This document shows, piece after piece, positions 10,404-20,600 of a DNA stretch of 39,346 bases (its first letter is position 1; the number at the start of each line of letters is the position of its first letter). Source of the stretch: Polychytrium aggregatum (lineage: Eukaryota; Chytridiomycota; Chytridiomycetes; Polychytriales); assembly GCF_025602895.1 (NCBI RefSeq), contig NW_026516453.1, forward strand, positions 1 to 39,346, read 5' to 3'. The notes under the pieces were generated by a model. The model had not been told where the DNA came from and made no database searches. It saw only the letters and a list, made by a program, of their open reading frames with translations. Both the position numbers and the translations under genes were made by a program.

Positions 10404-13400
10404 TTAGCGACGAACTCCGGGCGTCGCCTTCGGCTTTGAGGGATAGCGAAGGTGGAAGTCAGCAACAAGATCAGTGGCGTGGGAAACATTGGCAGCGGGC
10501 TCCCAAGACCGGTCAGTCTCGGAATAGCCCTTCCACTGAACCAAGTACTGTAAGCGACCACGGAAGAGCCGAGAATCGAGAACAGTCTCGACCTCAAACT
10601 CTTCCTGGGAGTCAACAAGAATGGGTGGAGGTTCGGGTTGGGTGAACTCGGGAACAATGTCCTTCGTTCGGGGTTCAAGGAGGGATACATGAAAGACGGG
10701 GTGGACTTTGAGTGTGGAAGGGAGTTTAAGTTCAAAGGCAACGGGGTTGATGCGGCGAAGAACTTTAAAGGGGCCAAGCTTTTTCTGATCAAGCTTGTTG
10801 GAGGGACGAAGGGTGCGGATGTGGCGACGATCAAGAAAAACGAGGTCGCCAACGGAGATGTCGGGAGTGGGGAGACGGGATTTGTTGGCCTGCAAAGTGT
10901 AGGACTCTTGGGCAACCCGGAGGTTGGCCTTGAGATCCTCGAGAACGGTCTGAAGTCGGTCGACACGTTCTTCGGCAGAGGGCACAACAGAAGGATCACG
11001 GATGATGGAGGGATCAAAAATGGGGTGATGGCCATGGACTGCAAAGAAGGGAGTCATGCCAGTGGAGGTGTTTTCCGAGTTGTTGTAAGTGAACTCGGCA
11101 AGGGGAAGGTGAAGGGTCCAGTCGTCTTGCAGGTAATTGCAATGGATACGCAAATACTGCTCGATGACCTGGTTGAGAACCTCGGTCGAACCGTCGGTCT
11201 CGGGGTGGAAGGCAGAAGAAAGGGAAATCTTCGTCTTCAGAAGCTCATTGAAGCGCCTCCAGAAGGCCGAAGTAAACTGAGTTCCTCGGTCCGAAACAAT
11301 AGACCGGGGACAACCATGCAAGCGGAAGATGTGGGAGAGGAAGAGTTCGGCGGTTTGCTCGCCTGTAACCGTCTTCGTGGTGGGCACAAAGTGTGCTTGT
11401 TTGGACAGGCGGTCCTTAACCACGAAGATGGAGTCAAAGCCGTTCGAAGGTGGGAGATCCGTGATGAAGTCCATCGACAGGTCCCACCAACGTTCGGAAG
11501 GAACGGGGAGAGGGTGAAGTAAACCATAAGGGGAGTGACGGGACGGCTTGGCTCGCTGGCACGCTTCACAATTAGCAATGAAGCGACGCACAGACTTACG
11601 AAGCCGGGGCCAGTGAAAGTCCCGGGAGATGAGCTCAACGGTCTTGGCAAGACCAAAGTGACCAGCGGCAGCGGAGCAGTGACGTTGCTCAAACACTTTG
11701 AGCTGGAGCTCGGGGGAAGGGACAACGATCAGGTCTTTAAAGTAAAGGAGACCGTCACGGAAGGAGTAATCGCCATCAAGACGTTTGGCGTTGAAGTCAG
11801 AAAGAAGGGAACAAGAAAGGGTGGCAGCTCGAATCTCGGAAAGAAAATCGGGGTTCGAGCCGATAACGGTGATGCTGTCGAGAGAAATAGACTCGAACAG
11901 CTGAAGGAAGTTGGTGGAGTGGAGGGAGTCACCAGGCTTTATCTCAAAGTCAGAACGGCGACTGAGAGCATCGGCTTTGGTGTTGAGGCGACCAGGGCGG
12001 TGGTAAATGCGAAAAGCAAAATCAGAAAGGAATTGGGCCCACCGGAACTGGCGGCGAGAAAGTTGGGAAGCGGAAGTGAACCGGGTGAGGTTCTGGTGAT
12101 CAGAGAAAACAAGAGTGGGATGATCGGGGTCGGCAGCCATCAAGTAATGACGCCAGGCAGTAAAGGAATCGACAATAGCAAGGAGCTCTTTGTCGTGGGT
12201 GTCATAATTCACCTCGGCGGGACGGAATTGCCGAGAGTGAAAAGCAACGGGGTGAAGAGCGCCGTCAGGGTCAAACTGGGAAAGGACGGCACCCAGAGCA
12301 AAGTCAGAAGCATCGGGCTCGATGACAGCGGGTTTGGAGAAATCAAAGTAACGAAGAATAGGTGCGGAAGTGAATGAACGTTTAAGAGAATCAAAAGCCT
12401 CTTGGGCCTCGGGAGACCAAGAGAAGGTGGAGGATTTGGTGGTGAGTGAAGTCAAAGGACGAGCAAGTGCGGAAAAGTCCTTGACGAAGCGGCGGTAAAA
12501 GTTTGCGAAACCAATAAAAACTTGGATGTCGCGAGCAGAAGAGGGAACAGGCCAAAGGGAAACGGCCTCGACCTTGGCAGGGTCCATTTTAATGCCATCG
12601 GCAGAAATGATCATGCCGAGAAAGTCAACTTCAGAAAGGTCAAAAGAACACTTGGCCGGATTGACCTTAAGAGAGTGTTCACGAAGGCGAGAAAGAACAA
12701 GCTTAACATGCTCCTCATGCTCCAGGGGATCTTTTGAGAAGATCAGGATGTCGTCAAGATAAATGACAACACAGACACCAAGGAGGTCCGAGAAGATGTC
12801 GTTCATAAAAAACTGAAAAGCAGCGGGGGCATTCGAAAGACCAAAGGGGATAACATTGTACTCGTAAGAGCCAGATTTGCAAACAAAAGCAGTCTTCCAC
12901 TCATCGCCCTTCTTGACACGAACCAAGTGGTAAGCATCAGGAAGGTCAAGGTGTGAGAAGACGCGGGCAGAAGAAAGTTTATCCAGAAGATCCTGGAAGA
13001 GGGGAAGAGGGTAGCGGTTCTTCTTCGTGATGGCATTGAGGCCCCGGTAGTCGACGCAAAGGCGAAGACCACCATTGGGCTTCTTCACGAAGAAGCAGGG
13101 AGCACCAACGGGAGAAGAGGATTTGGAGATCCAACCACGTGCGAGGGCGTTGGTCAGATACTCCGAAAGAGCAGATTCCTCGGCCGGGGACAAAGGATAG
13201 ACTTTCCCCGGCTTTGGCAAACGAGGTTCCTTTCCATCCTCGGTCCGTACAAACTCAATAGACAAGTCATACGGACGGTGAGGAGGCAAGGAAGAAGGAG
13301 GGTCAGACTTGAGGCTGAAAACGTCGCCAAACTCATTGTATTTGAGCGGGACACCTCGAGAGTCAACAGGGGTGCCAGACTCGGCATACACCTTCGTCGT

Positions 13401-14219
13401 GAGCACGGACCTTATCGACACCGTAGGATACGTCTCCGGCGAAGGAGGACGGATATCCATTTGGGCAGCGAAAATGTCGAGCTTGTCTTCCCGTGCAAGA
13501 CGGAGAAGACTCGCCGCATTAACGAGCTCAATGTCGGGCGAAGATAAAGCCGTTGGCTCTTCAGAAAGCGAAGCAGAGTCAAGGCGGGAAGAAAGGGAAG
13601 GCGAAGTGCCAAAGGAGGGAACCGGTGTAAGGGAAGGACCGGAGGGAGGAGTCAAAGGCGAAGTGCCCGAAGGGGGAGGCGAATAGCCGGAAGGGGACGA
13701 AGTGTCCAAGGAGGAAGCAGAGACATCCGCGAGGATGTGTCCATCAGCAAGGCAAGAGGGATCGGAGAACGAAAGGGAGAGGGACTTCCAATTGACAACT
13801 GGATTATGCAAGCGCATCCAGGGAAGACCAAGAGTGATGGGAGTGGTGGAGAGTCGAGTCACAAGAAAAGAAATCGACTCGGTGTGGGAACCAATGGTCA
13901 ACGTCACAGGAACGGTTTGGAAACGAATGAAACCGGCCGAAGAACCATCAGCAAGGGAAACGGAGTAGGGAGTAGAAAGAGGGATAAGAGAGAGTTTATG
14001 GAGATCCGCAAAGGCAGGATCAATGAGGGCAAGAGCGGTGCATCCATCATCAATAAAGACAGAAAGGGAGATGGAGACCGGGCCAGAAAGACTCATGACG
14101 ACAAGGGTGGCCGGAAGAAGAAGCTTATCGTCCGATAATGACGAGTCAGAGGGGGAAGATGTTCGTATCGCCGAACAGACCACCTCGCTTACTTGCGAGG
14201 TGCTGCTCGGCTGTGGGCA
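10404..14219 (-). CDS. pol: Gypsy-2 Pol (protease-RT-RNase H-integrase-chromodomain)
   Basis: This polyprotein copies element RNA into DNA and integrates it. No ATG lies near its start; it is read by -1 frameshift from gag at 14219-14225. Counting residues from TTG 14279, it has a protease-like FIDDGC (77-79; DDG rather than the usual DSG/DTG), RT YLDD (Y507, D509, D510), RNase H EPDASDFALG, and an integrase HHCC finger (GHFG..., CEAC). The integrase triad is D937-x59-D997-x35-E1033 (DD35E), followed by a GPF-type module and a C-terminal chromodomain (FEVETVLDSR...WKGYSETDRSWEP). The stop TAA at 10404-10406 abuts the polypurine tract. No internal stop is seen. The chromodomain is expected to bind methylated histone H3 and direct insertion to heterochromatin. 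Confidence 0.95.
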   Translation of the reverse strand, partial: CPQPSSTSQVSEVVCSAIRTSSPSDSSLSDDKLLLPATLVVMSLSGPVSISLSVFIDDGCTALALIDPAFADLHKLSLIPLSTPYSVSLADGSSAGFIRFQTVPVTLTIGSHTESISFLVTRLSTTPITLGLPWMRLHNPVVNWKSLSLSFSDPSCLADGHILADVSASSLDTSSPSGYSPPPSGTSPLTPPSGPSLTPVPSFGTSPSLSSRLDSASLSEEPTALSSPDIELVNAASLLRLAREDKLDIFAAQMDIRPPSPETYPTVSIRSVLTTKVYAESGTPVDSRGVPLKYNEFGDVFSLKSDPPSSLPPHRPYDLSIEFVRTEDGKEPRLPKPGKVYPLSPAEESALSEYLTNALARGWISKSSSPVGAPCFFVKKPNGGLRLCVDYRGLNAITKKNRYPLPLFQDLLDKLSSARVFSHLDLPDAYHLVRVKKGDEWKTAFVCKSGSYEYNVIPFGLSNAPAAFQFFMNDIFSDLLGVCVVIYLDDILIFSKDPLEHEEHVKLVLSRLREHSLKVNPAKCSFDLSEVDFLGMIISADGIKMDPAKVEAVSLWPVPSSARDIQVFIGFANFYRRFVKDFSALARPLTSLTTKSSTFSWSPEAQEAFDSLKRSFTSAPILRYFDFSKPAVIEPDASDFALGAVLSQFDPDGALHPVAFHSRQFRPAEVNYDTHDKELLAIVDSFTAWRHYLMAADPDHPTLVFSDHQNLTRFTSASQLSRRQFRWAQFLSDFAFRIYHRPGRLNTKADALSRRSDFEIKPGDSLHSTNFLQLFESISLDSITVIGSNPDFLSEIRAATLSCSLLSDFNAKRLDGDYSFRDGLLYFKDLIVVPSPELQLKVFEQRHCSAAAGHFGLAKTVELISRDFHWPRLRKSVRRFIANCEACQRAKPSRHSPYGLLHPLPVPSERWWDLSMDFITDLPPSNGFDSIFVVKDRLSKQAHFVPTTKTVTGEQTAELFLSHIFRLHGCPRSIVSDRGTQFTSAFWRRFNELLKTKISLSSAFHPETDGSTEVLNQVIEQYLRIHCNYLQDDWTLHLPLAEFTYNNSENTSTGMTPFFAVHGHHPIFDPSIIRDPSVVPSAEERVDRLQTVLEDLKANLRVAQESYTLQANKSRLPTPDISVGDLVFLDRRHIRTLRPSNKLDQKKLGPFKVLRRINPVAFELKLPSTLKVHPVFHVSLLEPRTKDIVPEFTQPEPPPILVDSQEEFEVETVLDSRLFRGRLQYLVQWKGYSETDRSWEPAANVSHATDLVADFHLRYPSKPKATPGVRR

Positions 14220-14225
14220 TTTCCC
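14170..14225 (-). promoter_or_regulatory. Gypsy-2 -1 frameshift signal: GGGAAAT plus long hairpin
   Basis: In the gag frame the codons are TCG GGA AAT, so GGGAAAT (14225-14219) is an in-phase X-XXY-YYZ heptamer. After a 7-nt spacer comes a stem of GCCGAGCAG (14211-14203) with CTGTTCGGC (14178-14170), 9 bp including one G-U. A GT bulge follows, then 8 bp of CACCTCGC (14202-14195) with GCGAGGTG (14188-14181). The loop AAGTAA (14194-14189) contains the gag stop codon. Slipping back one base enters the pol frame exactly. Confidence 0.85.
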
Positions 14226-15142
14226 GAGTTCCGTTTGACCAGAACCGGGCACTGCTGAACATCGCGACTGCCGGGACAAGACTTTTCCCCGCAGTACAGG
14301 CAGAGACCCTGCTCACGACGTCGCTTTTTCTCGACGTCGGAGAGCTTAGCAGGGCGGACCGAGACAGAGTCAAGGTCCATGGGAGTGGGTGCAGAAGAGG
14401 AGGAAGAAGAAACATGCGCGGGAGAATGGTGGTGATGGGGAGCAGAGCGAGAAGAAGGAGGAGGAGGTTGGGAACGGGAGGAGATCTTGAGACGATGGAG
14501 GGCATCGTCGTACTCGACCGCTGCCTTGATCAACTCAGGCAGGGAAGCGGGAGCGGGGCGGAGACCGATGAGGTGGAACTTGACCTCAGACTTCAAACCC
14601 TCCTTGAAGAAGTGCATCTTGGTGGGTTCATCAGTCTGGACGCGGGCGGCGAGCTGGACGAAGCGGGTGGCGAAGGCTTGGCAGGACTTGAGCTGGACCA
14701 AGCGCTTGAGGTCGTTCAAGGCCTTATCTTGCGAGGAGGCCGTGTCCTCACCGAAGGTCGACTTGAGGGCAACTTCAAAATCCGCGAAGGAAGCCGGGAA
14801 GCGGTTGGCCATGTAGAAGGCGGCCTCGTACCACTTGAAGGCTTCACCGCGGAGGAAGGAGGTGGCGTACAGGACCTTCTGGCGCTCGGGCGCGAAGAAG
14901 GCAGGATCGGCGAGGAAAACCAGGTGGCACTGGGCGAGGAAGGCCGTCGTTTCATCGCGGGAACCTAGGAACTCCTTGGGCTTGTTGACCTGGTAGACCT
15001 GGCGGGGAGCGGCGGCGGGAGCTTGCAGATCTTGGATCTGACGATGGAGAGCAGCGTTCTGGGTCATGAGGGCGTTCATACGCTCCTCCATGCGCGCCAG
15101 ATACGCGTTGAGGTCTGCAGGGGGTGCAGCAGGCTCAGCCAT
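14189..15142 (-). CDS. gag: Gypsy-2 Gag
   Basis: This is a structural protein of 317 residues that forms the virus-like particle and binds RNA. I chose ATG 15142 because the frame extends upstream only through non-ATG codons into the PBS. Residues ~10-40 look like a coiled coil (LARMEERMNALMTQNAALHR). The middle is a retrotransposon-Gag domain rich in W/F/L helices (GEAFKWYEAAF...). A Ser/His/Pro-rich linker leads to a C-terminal zinc knuckle with an odd pattern, C281-x2-C284-x4-C289-x8-C298, where the usual His is replaced by Cys and the last spacing is longer. The final codons overlap pol by about 30 nt. The intact frame fits a young element. Confidence 0.92.
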   Translation of the reverse strand: MAEPAAPPADLNAYLARMEERMNALMTQNAALHRQIQDLQAPAAAPRQVYQVNKPKEFLGSRDETTAFLAQCHLVFLADPAFFAPERQKVLYATSFLRGEAFKWYEAAFYMANRFPASFADFEVALKSTFGEDTASSQDKALNDLKRLVQLKSCQAFATRFVQLAARVQTDEPTKMHFFKEGLKSEVKFHLIGLRPAPASLPELIKAAVEYDDALHRLKISSRSQPPPPSSRSAPHHHHSPAHVSSSSSSAPTPMDLDSVSVRPAKLSDVEKKRRREQGLCLYCGEKSCPGSRDVQQCPVLVKRNSGNAHSRAAPRK

Positions 15143-15199
15143 CGGATCGACGAGGGAAAGAGAGGCGAAAGAAGAAGAAAGGCCGGGAAGCCAAGAGGG

Positions 15200-15211
15200 A
15201 GCGTTCAAAAT
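15200..15211 (-). promoter_or_regulatory. Gypsy-2 primer-binding site for self-priming
   Basis: On the minus strand this reads ATTTTGAACGCT, 2 nt inside the 5' LTR boundary. It is the exact reverse complement of AGCGTTCAAAAT in the LTR (minus strand, 15421-15410), which begins 39 nt after the first T of TATAAATAG (15460-15452). This is the Tf1-type arrangement, in which the 5' end of the RNA folds back as its own primer. It does not have the TGG start typical of tRNA-primed sites. Confidence 0.85.
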
Positions 15212-15213
15212 GA

Positions 15214-16004
15214 TGTTAGAGTCCGAAGGGGACTCAACGGCAAAAGAAGAAGTGAGCTCGAAGTGAGCTCAGGGAAGGCAAGGGTAAAGTCCGAAGTGGA
15301 CTCGGAGAGGGAGCGAGGGAAGCAAAGATCCGTTCAAGATAAGACTTGTCTCGAAATGAGACGTGAGGAACACTCAGAGAATAAAGTAGAAGGCACTTTA
15401 TTTAGTCCTATTTTGAACGCTGAGGTTCGACTACACATCGCGGGGGTCAGGCTATTTATAGACAAGTCCGGACTTGGCAGCGAAGGGCGGCCAAGGGAGG
15501 GAAAAGTGGGCGATCGAGCAGGGCGAAGGGGGCGATGCACGAACGAGGGCCGAGAAGGACCACCGAGACAGGCAGAGAACCAAAGCGAGGGAGGCGCAAG
15601 CAAAAGCGAAGCACCTGGCAGGAGAAACGTGCAAAGGCGAAGCAATGTGACTCAACGTCCAAGAAGCGGATTGGTCAAGTATAAGGTTGGGGCAAATGCA
15701 TGCGAGATGAACAAGAGATCGGGGCGGTCAGGCAGGTCATGAGTCACCGGTGGTGGGACACATGACCGGCAGCCGAATTGCAACCAATCGCAGCAAGGCG
15801 CGTGCACAAACAAACCGGCGCGTGCGAAGAAGACAAAGGAAGCGGAGCAGCGCGGGGAAACGGAAGTGCGGAAGGAGCGGAAATGGCAGGCAAAAGGCGG
15901 AAAATTGGAGGGGAACTGCAAAGCTACACACAAACAAACAGAAAGGCAAAAGAACAGCCAAGTGTGCAGTCAAAGTGGAGAACAAGCAGAAGCTATCCCT
16001 AACA
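15214..16004 (-). repeat. Gypsy-2 5' LTR with promoter
   Basis: This is the 791-bp LTR that drives the element. TATAAATAG occupies 15460-15452 on the minus strand. The inferred transcript start is A15421, where the self-primer begins. A downstream AATAAA can act as poly(A) signal in the 3' LTR copy. It ends CTAACA at 16004, followed by the target duplication GTGGA. Confidence 0.94.
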
Positions 16005-16009
16005 GTGGA

Positions 16010-17679
16010 TGGCCGTGACCGCCAAGCTGCAGTGCACTGTCCTGTGCCGCAAGTGCAAGCTCGCCTCGGCCGATCCCTGGATCGTCGTCAAGCACGGCAA
16101 GGACGAGCTCCAGCTCAAGTGTCCCCAGGCCCTCGAGGACGGACCCTGCCCCGGCCAGATGTCGGCCTTCCAGTTCTGGGCCCACATGAGCCGCACCACC
16201 AAGGAGTCCCGCAAGCTGTTTGTGGATGCGTTCTCGGACAAGTTCAAGGAGAACTTCCACACCAAGTGCGGCCTCAAGACCATGGACAAGCAGCGCGCCG
16301 TCCCCCGTGGTGCCTCTGAAGGCGCCCCTCGAGCAGCCCCTGCTTCCACTGCTGACCCCGTCGATCCAGCTCGTCGAGCTGTTGATGCTGTTGGCACTGC
16401 GTCCCCTGTCCCCAAGGCCAGGCCCGTCCTTCCGCCCCGACCCGTCGTCAAGGCCAAGACCCCTCCTCCGTCCCAGGCTCCCGTCCCTGCGATGAAACCC
16501 GAGGAGGCCCTCGCTATCCTCAAGCGAGAGGCTGACCGGGTGCAGTCCATCCTGTTCGAGGCACTCGTGGCCGACAACATGGATGCTGCCACCAAGGCCA
16601 TGGTCCAGAAGATCGCCAAGTCCAATGTGGCAATCAGCCGTGCCACGGAGCAGCTCCGCAAGTCTGTTGCCAACAAGACTGCCACCCCCAAGACCCAGTC
16701 CCCCGGTTCCAAGACCCAGTCCTCCGGCTCCCTCCCTGGCTCTGCCCCTGTTTCCGCCCCGTCTCCCTCGTACAAGGCCGCTCTCTTGAAGAACGTTCGG
16801 GAGGCCGAGAGCCGTGTCGGCCGCATGTCCGAGGCCAGCCAGCTCGACGAATGGAAGAGGATGCTGACCACCGGCCGAATGCCAGGCTCCTCCAAGCCGA
16901 TCCAGCCCAACCAGCACCGCCAGCCAGTCCTTGTCCCCGGGACGGTCGCCAACTCTGAGCTCCGGAACGACAAGTTCAGGGAGGCCGTCACCAACATGGA
17001 CTGGCTGTACGTCGAGGGCATCCGCTGTGGCGACCTCGGCAGTGTCCGCCGCAACCTCAAGCGATGCGGCATCGACACCAGGGAGTTGGCCGAGATCAAC
17101 TTCCCTGAGGCCACGGTCATGGAGGTCCTTGTCCGCGACAAATCCAACAAGGCCGACCTTGGTGCCCGTCTGGAGTCGCTGTCGTCCACACATGGCAGGG
17201 TCAGGGTCGTACCGGCCTACGACGTCATCCATGGTCTCAAGCACCATGGACTGGCCCTGTCCCGATCCGATGCCATCAAGAACTTTATGGCAAAGTCCCT
17301 CCGCCAGGCAGCCAAGGCCAAGACCGCCCCTGTCCGCCGCTGCATCCAGATGCGCATCCCCGAGGAGTACCGCGACGAGTACGACTCGCTCCTCAAGAAG
17401 GCCCTATCCGGCAAGGAGGTCAAGCGGGCGGACATCACCGCCGTCCCCAAGGTCCCTGGTTCTGCCGCTGCCGCTGCCTCGTCGTCTGCCTCTGCCGCTG
17501 CCGCTACCGCTGCCCCTGCCGTTGTCGTTGCTGTCGCTGCTGCTGCTGCCCCCGCCGCTGGTGCCTCGTCAAAGCCCAGCAAGCCTCACCCCGCCTACAG
17601 AGTCCCGCTGTCCGTCATGGACACTGACTCTGAAGGAGAGGGCCCCCGGGCCAGCAGCAGCGCTGCACGACTCCAATGA
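16010..17679 (+). pseudogene. LINE ORF1, 3' part (copy L1)
   Basis: This is the rest of ORF1 from codon 206 (whose first base is at 9600) to TGA 17677-17679. It carries the Cys cluster C218-x2-C221-x21-C243-x8-C252 (numbering of intact ORF1), a central Lys/Pro-rich region and a C-terminal poly-Ala tract. The insertion fell at the L-W-M junction just before the Cys domain. An internal ATG (M206) restarts the frame right after the LTR, so a protein lacking the N-terminal third is conceivable. Confidence 0.92.
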
Positions 17680-20600
17680 ATCCACACCCCTCGCAGGGAG
17701 GCGGCAGGGCCCAGACATCCCTGACCGTCGCTTCCTTCAATGTCTGTGGCATCAACGTCAACGACGTTGAACTCAAGAACCTCATCGACACCAACGACAT
17801 CGACTTTGTCGGTGTCCAAGAAACCCTCGCCGACCTCGAACCCCGCAGCCCTCTCTGTGGCTATGCCGTCAAGGTCCCTGGTCCCCGTTGCCGCGCCGGT
17901 AGAGGCATCGCCATCCTCTACAACCCGGCCAGGATCGACCCGCACGACTTCACCAACATTGAAGTCAGCGACAAGGGCGACGCCATGTGGGTGACATACA
18001 AACACGTCATCCACATCGGCAACTTCTACCTGTCCCCGAGCCTCAAGCTGGACGACTACCGCGAGGCCCTCCAGTCGATCCACACCAAGGCCGCCCTCCC
18101 CGACGCCCAGGTCATTGTGGTGGGTGACTTCAATGCCCACCTCAGTGCCCTGAGCGGACTGCCCACGCCGCTCCGTGGCAGGGAGAAGATCCTCGAGGAC
18201 ACTGTCTCCCGCGCCGGTCTCCGCGTTGTGCCTCCAGCTGTGATCCCGACCCACACCCGGCAGCGGGGTCCCAGCTGGACAACGATCGACTACATCTTTG
18301 TGTCGCATCGCCAGGCCAACAACGACCCGCTGCTGCAGGTCGACACTGCCGGTGCCTTCCGTGGCCAGTCCGACCACTTCCCCATCTGGGCGACTCTGCG
18401 GGTACAGCCAAAGTACTACCCAAAGGTCGACCAATGGCAGTGGAAGATCGCCCAGCTCGAGGATCCTGCCGTCCGCGCCCAGTACCTCTTGGCGCTGCTG
18501 GACGAGCGCGAACGCGGTCTGCAGCGCATCCAGGCTGCACTCCGGCCAATCTCAAGGGGATCGGTCATTCCGATCTCGGAGAGTGCGGCCCAGGACTGCA
18601 TCGACCGCGCCTGGTCCATCATGATCGCCCTGATCACCACCGCTGCCGACTCCACCATCGGCAAGGCTTCCATCAAGACCGTCTGGAAGGACCCGGCCCT
18701 GATCCCCGAGATGCGGCAGCTTCGCGAGAGGCGCCGCGATCTCATCTACCAGCTCAAGTTGCCCGGGCTCTCCCTCCGCGTCGCCGAGGACAAGCGCGCC
18801 GAACTCCGCGCTGTCCGCAAACAAGAAAAGAACCTCATCGTCCAGTCCCGCCGAGCAGCCGAGACCCTGGCCATGAACAAGCTGCACTCCCTCAACGCTT
18901 CCGAGGTCGCCAAGTCCCTGGCCGCCATGAAGAAGCGCAAGGAGCTCGACGACGCCTTCCACTTTGACAACTCGGACGAGGCCCTCGAGCGACTTGTGGT
19001 CCACTACGGCAAGGTCTCCTCGCACTCCCAGGACACCCCCGGTGCCGCCTTTGACCGGACCGTCGGCCCAAGACCCCTGGACACTGTTCCGCGCCTGCTC
19101 CCCGAGGACCGCTCCATTCCCCGATTGTCGTCGGACGAGGTGGCCGATGCCATCGTCAAGTCCCCCAAGCGCAAGTCTTCCGGCCCGGACAAGATCAAGG
19201 CCGAGATGCTGCACCCTGTCGCTCCCGTGGTCGCTCCCTGGCTCCGGGCCATCCTGCTGGCCGCCCTCAAGGCCTCCGTCGTCCCGACCGAGTGGAACAC
19301 TGTCCTGATCCACCCGGTCTACAAGAACAAGGGTTCGATCCTCGATCCGGCCATGTACCGGCCCATCGGGTTGACCCAGGTCCTCCGCAAGATCGCCGAG
19401 CGAGTCCTGCTGCCGTTCCTCACCCGCGAGATCGGCATCATGGACATTGCCCAGGGAGGCTTCCGCCCGGACCGAGGCACCCTCGACCAGGTGTACTCGC
19501 TCGACGCTCTTGTCCGCATGAACAAGATCCGCGACGACGAGTACAGCCTGGTCTTCCTCGACATCAAGGCCGCCTACGACACTGTCTGGCGGGAGCGCCT
19601 CTGGGACAAGATCGCCACCCGAGGTGCTGGTCCGGTCGCCGTCGGGGTCCTCAGGGCCATGTTCGACCGCACTCTTGTCCGCGTCGCCAGCAAGGGCCGC
19701 ACGTCGCAGCCTGTGTGGCTGCAGAAGGGTCTCATCCAAGGCTCGGTCCTGAGTCCCCTTCTGTTCAGTGCCCACATTGACGACCTGCCTGGACTGCTCC
19801 GAGCCGAGGACGGACTTGTGCTTGCCTCGAGTCGCCACCACCGTCTCCGGGTCAACTCGCTCTGGTTTGCCGATGACGGTGTCCTCATCTGTCCGGCTGG
19901 CCGCACCCAGGCCATGCTGGATATCTGCGAACGCCACAGCATCGACAACCGGTACCGCTTCTCGCCTCCCAAGTGCGAGGTGCTGTACTCGGCCTGCAAC
20001 GTCGACCAGCTCCATCCCGCCAAGCTGTACGGCACCGAGCTGCCCAAGGTCCTCCAGTTCCGCTACCTCGGTGTCATGGTCGACATTGACGGATTCCGCC
20101 CGGACCTCCAGTTCGACAAGCTCCTCCGCAAGGTCCACATGGTCACCGACACCGTGGTTGGACTCGGCATCACCCTCGGCAAGGTCTCGGCCAAGACCAT
20201 CACCCAGGTCTACAAGACCTTTGTGCGGCCGACCCTCGAATACGGGATGGCCATGGACATCCCCGACCCAGCTCTGCGCGACCGCCTCGACGACGCCCAG
20301 ATGACGGCCCTCCGCACCATGTTCCGCGTCGGCCCCGGCACTCCCGTCGGTGCCATGCACCTCAACTGCGGCCTTCCCAAGATGTCGGTCCGTGTCAAGA
20401 TGCTGGCCCTGCAGAACTGGGCCCGCTGGGACGACCAAGTCTCTGACGGCGACAAGATGCTGTCGATGATCCTGCGCAACAAGATCATTGCGCCCTACCA
20501 CCCCGACCAGTTCCTCGGCCAAGGAGTCCGAGCCGATCCGCACTGGGCCATGGTGGTCCGCCGACAAGAGGCCGACCACTCCCTCACGGCCACGGAGATC

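Larger units (their letters stand above)
9601..16004 (-). mobile_element. Gypsy-2, complete chromovirus LTR retrotransposon
   Basis: This element is 6404 bp with two 791-bp LTRs that appear identical (TGTTAG...CTAACA). It is flanked by GTGGA on both sides (9596-9600 and 16005-16009), and the uninterrupted sequence in L2 has a single GTGGA. It is transcribed right to left: 5' LTR 15214-16004, PBS, gag, pol, polypurine tract AAGGAAGGGGATGA (10392-10405), 3' LTR 9601-10391. Both coding frames are open, and matching LTRs indicate a recent, possibly still competent element. Confidence 0.97.

Noticed and set aside
10638..12377. Plus-strand open frames of 294 and 280 residues inside Gypsy-2
   Set aside because: They are antisense to the integrase and RT of Gypsy-2 pol, whose motifs are unambiguous on the minus strand.
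9601..16004. Gypsy-2 as an infectious retrovirus (env gene)
   Set aside because: No open frame with signal peptide or membrane segments lies between pol and the 3' LTR; pol ends at the polypurine tract.
17460..17570. Microsatellite (GCT/GCC-rich run)
   Set aside because: It is the in-frame poly-Ala/Ser/Val stretch near the C-terminus of ORF1, identical in both LINE copies, not an independent repeat locus.
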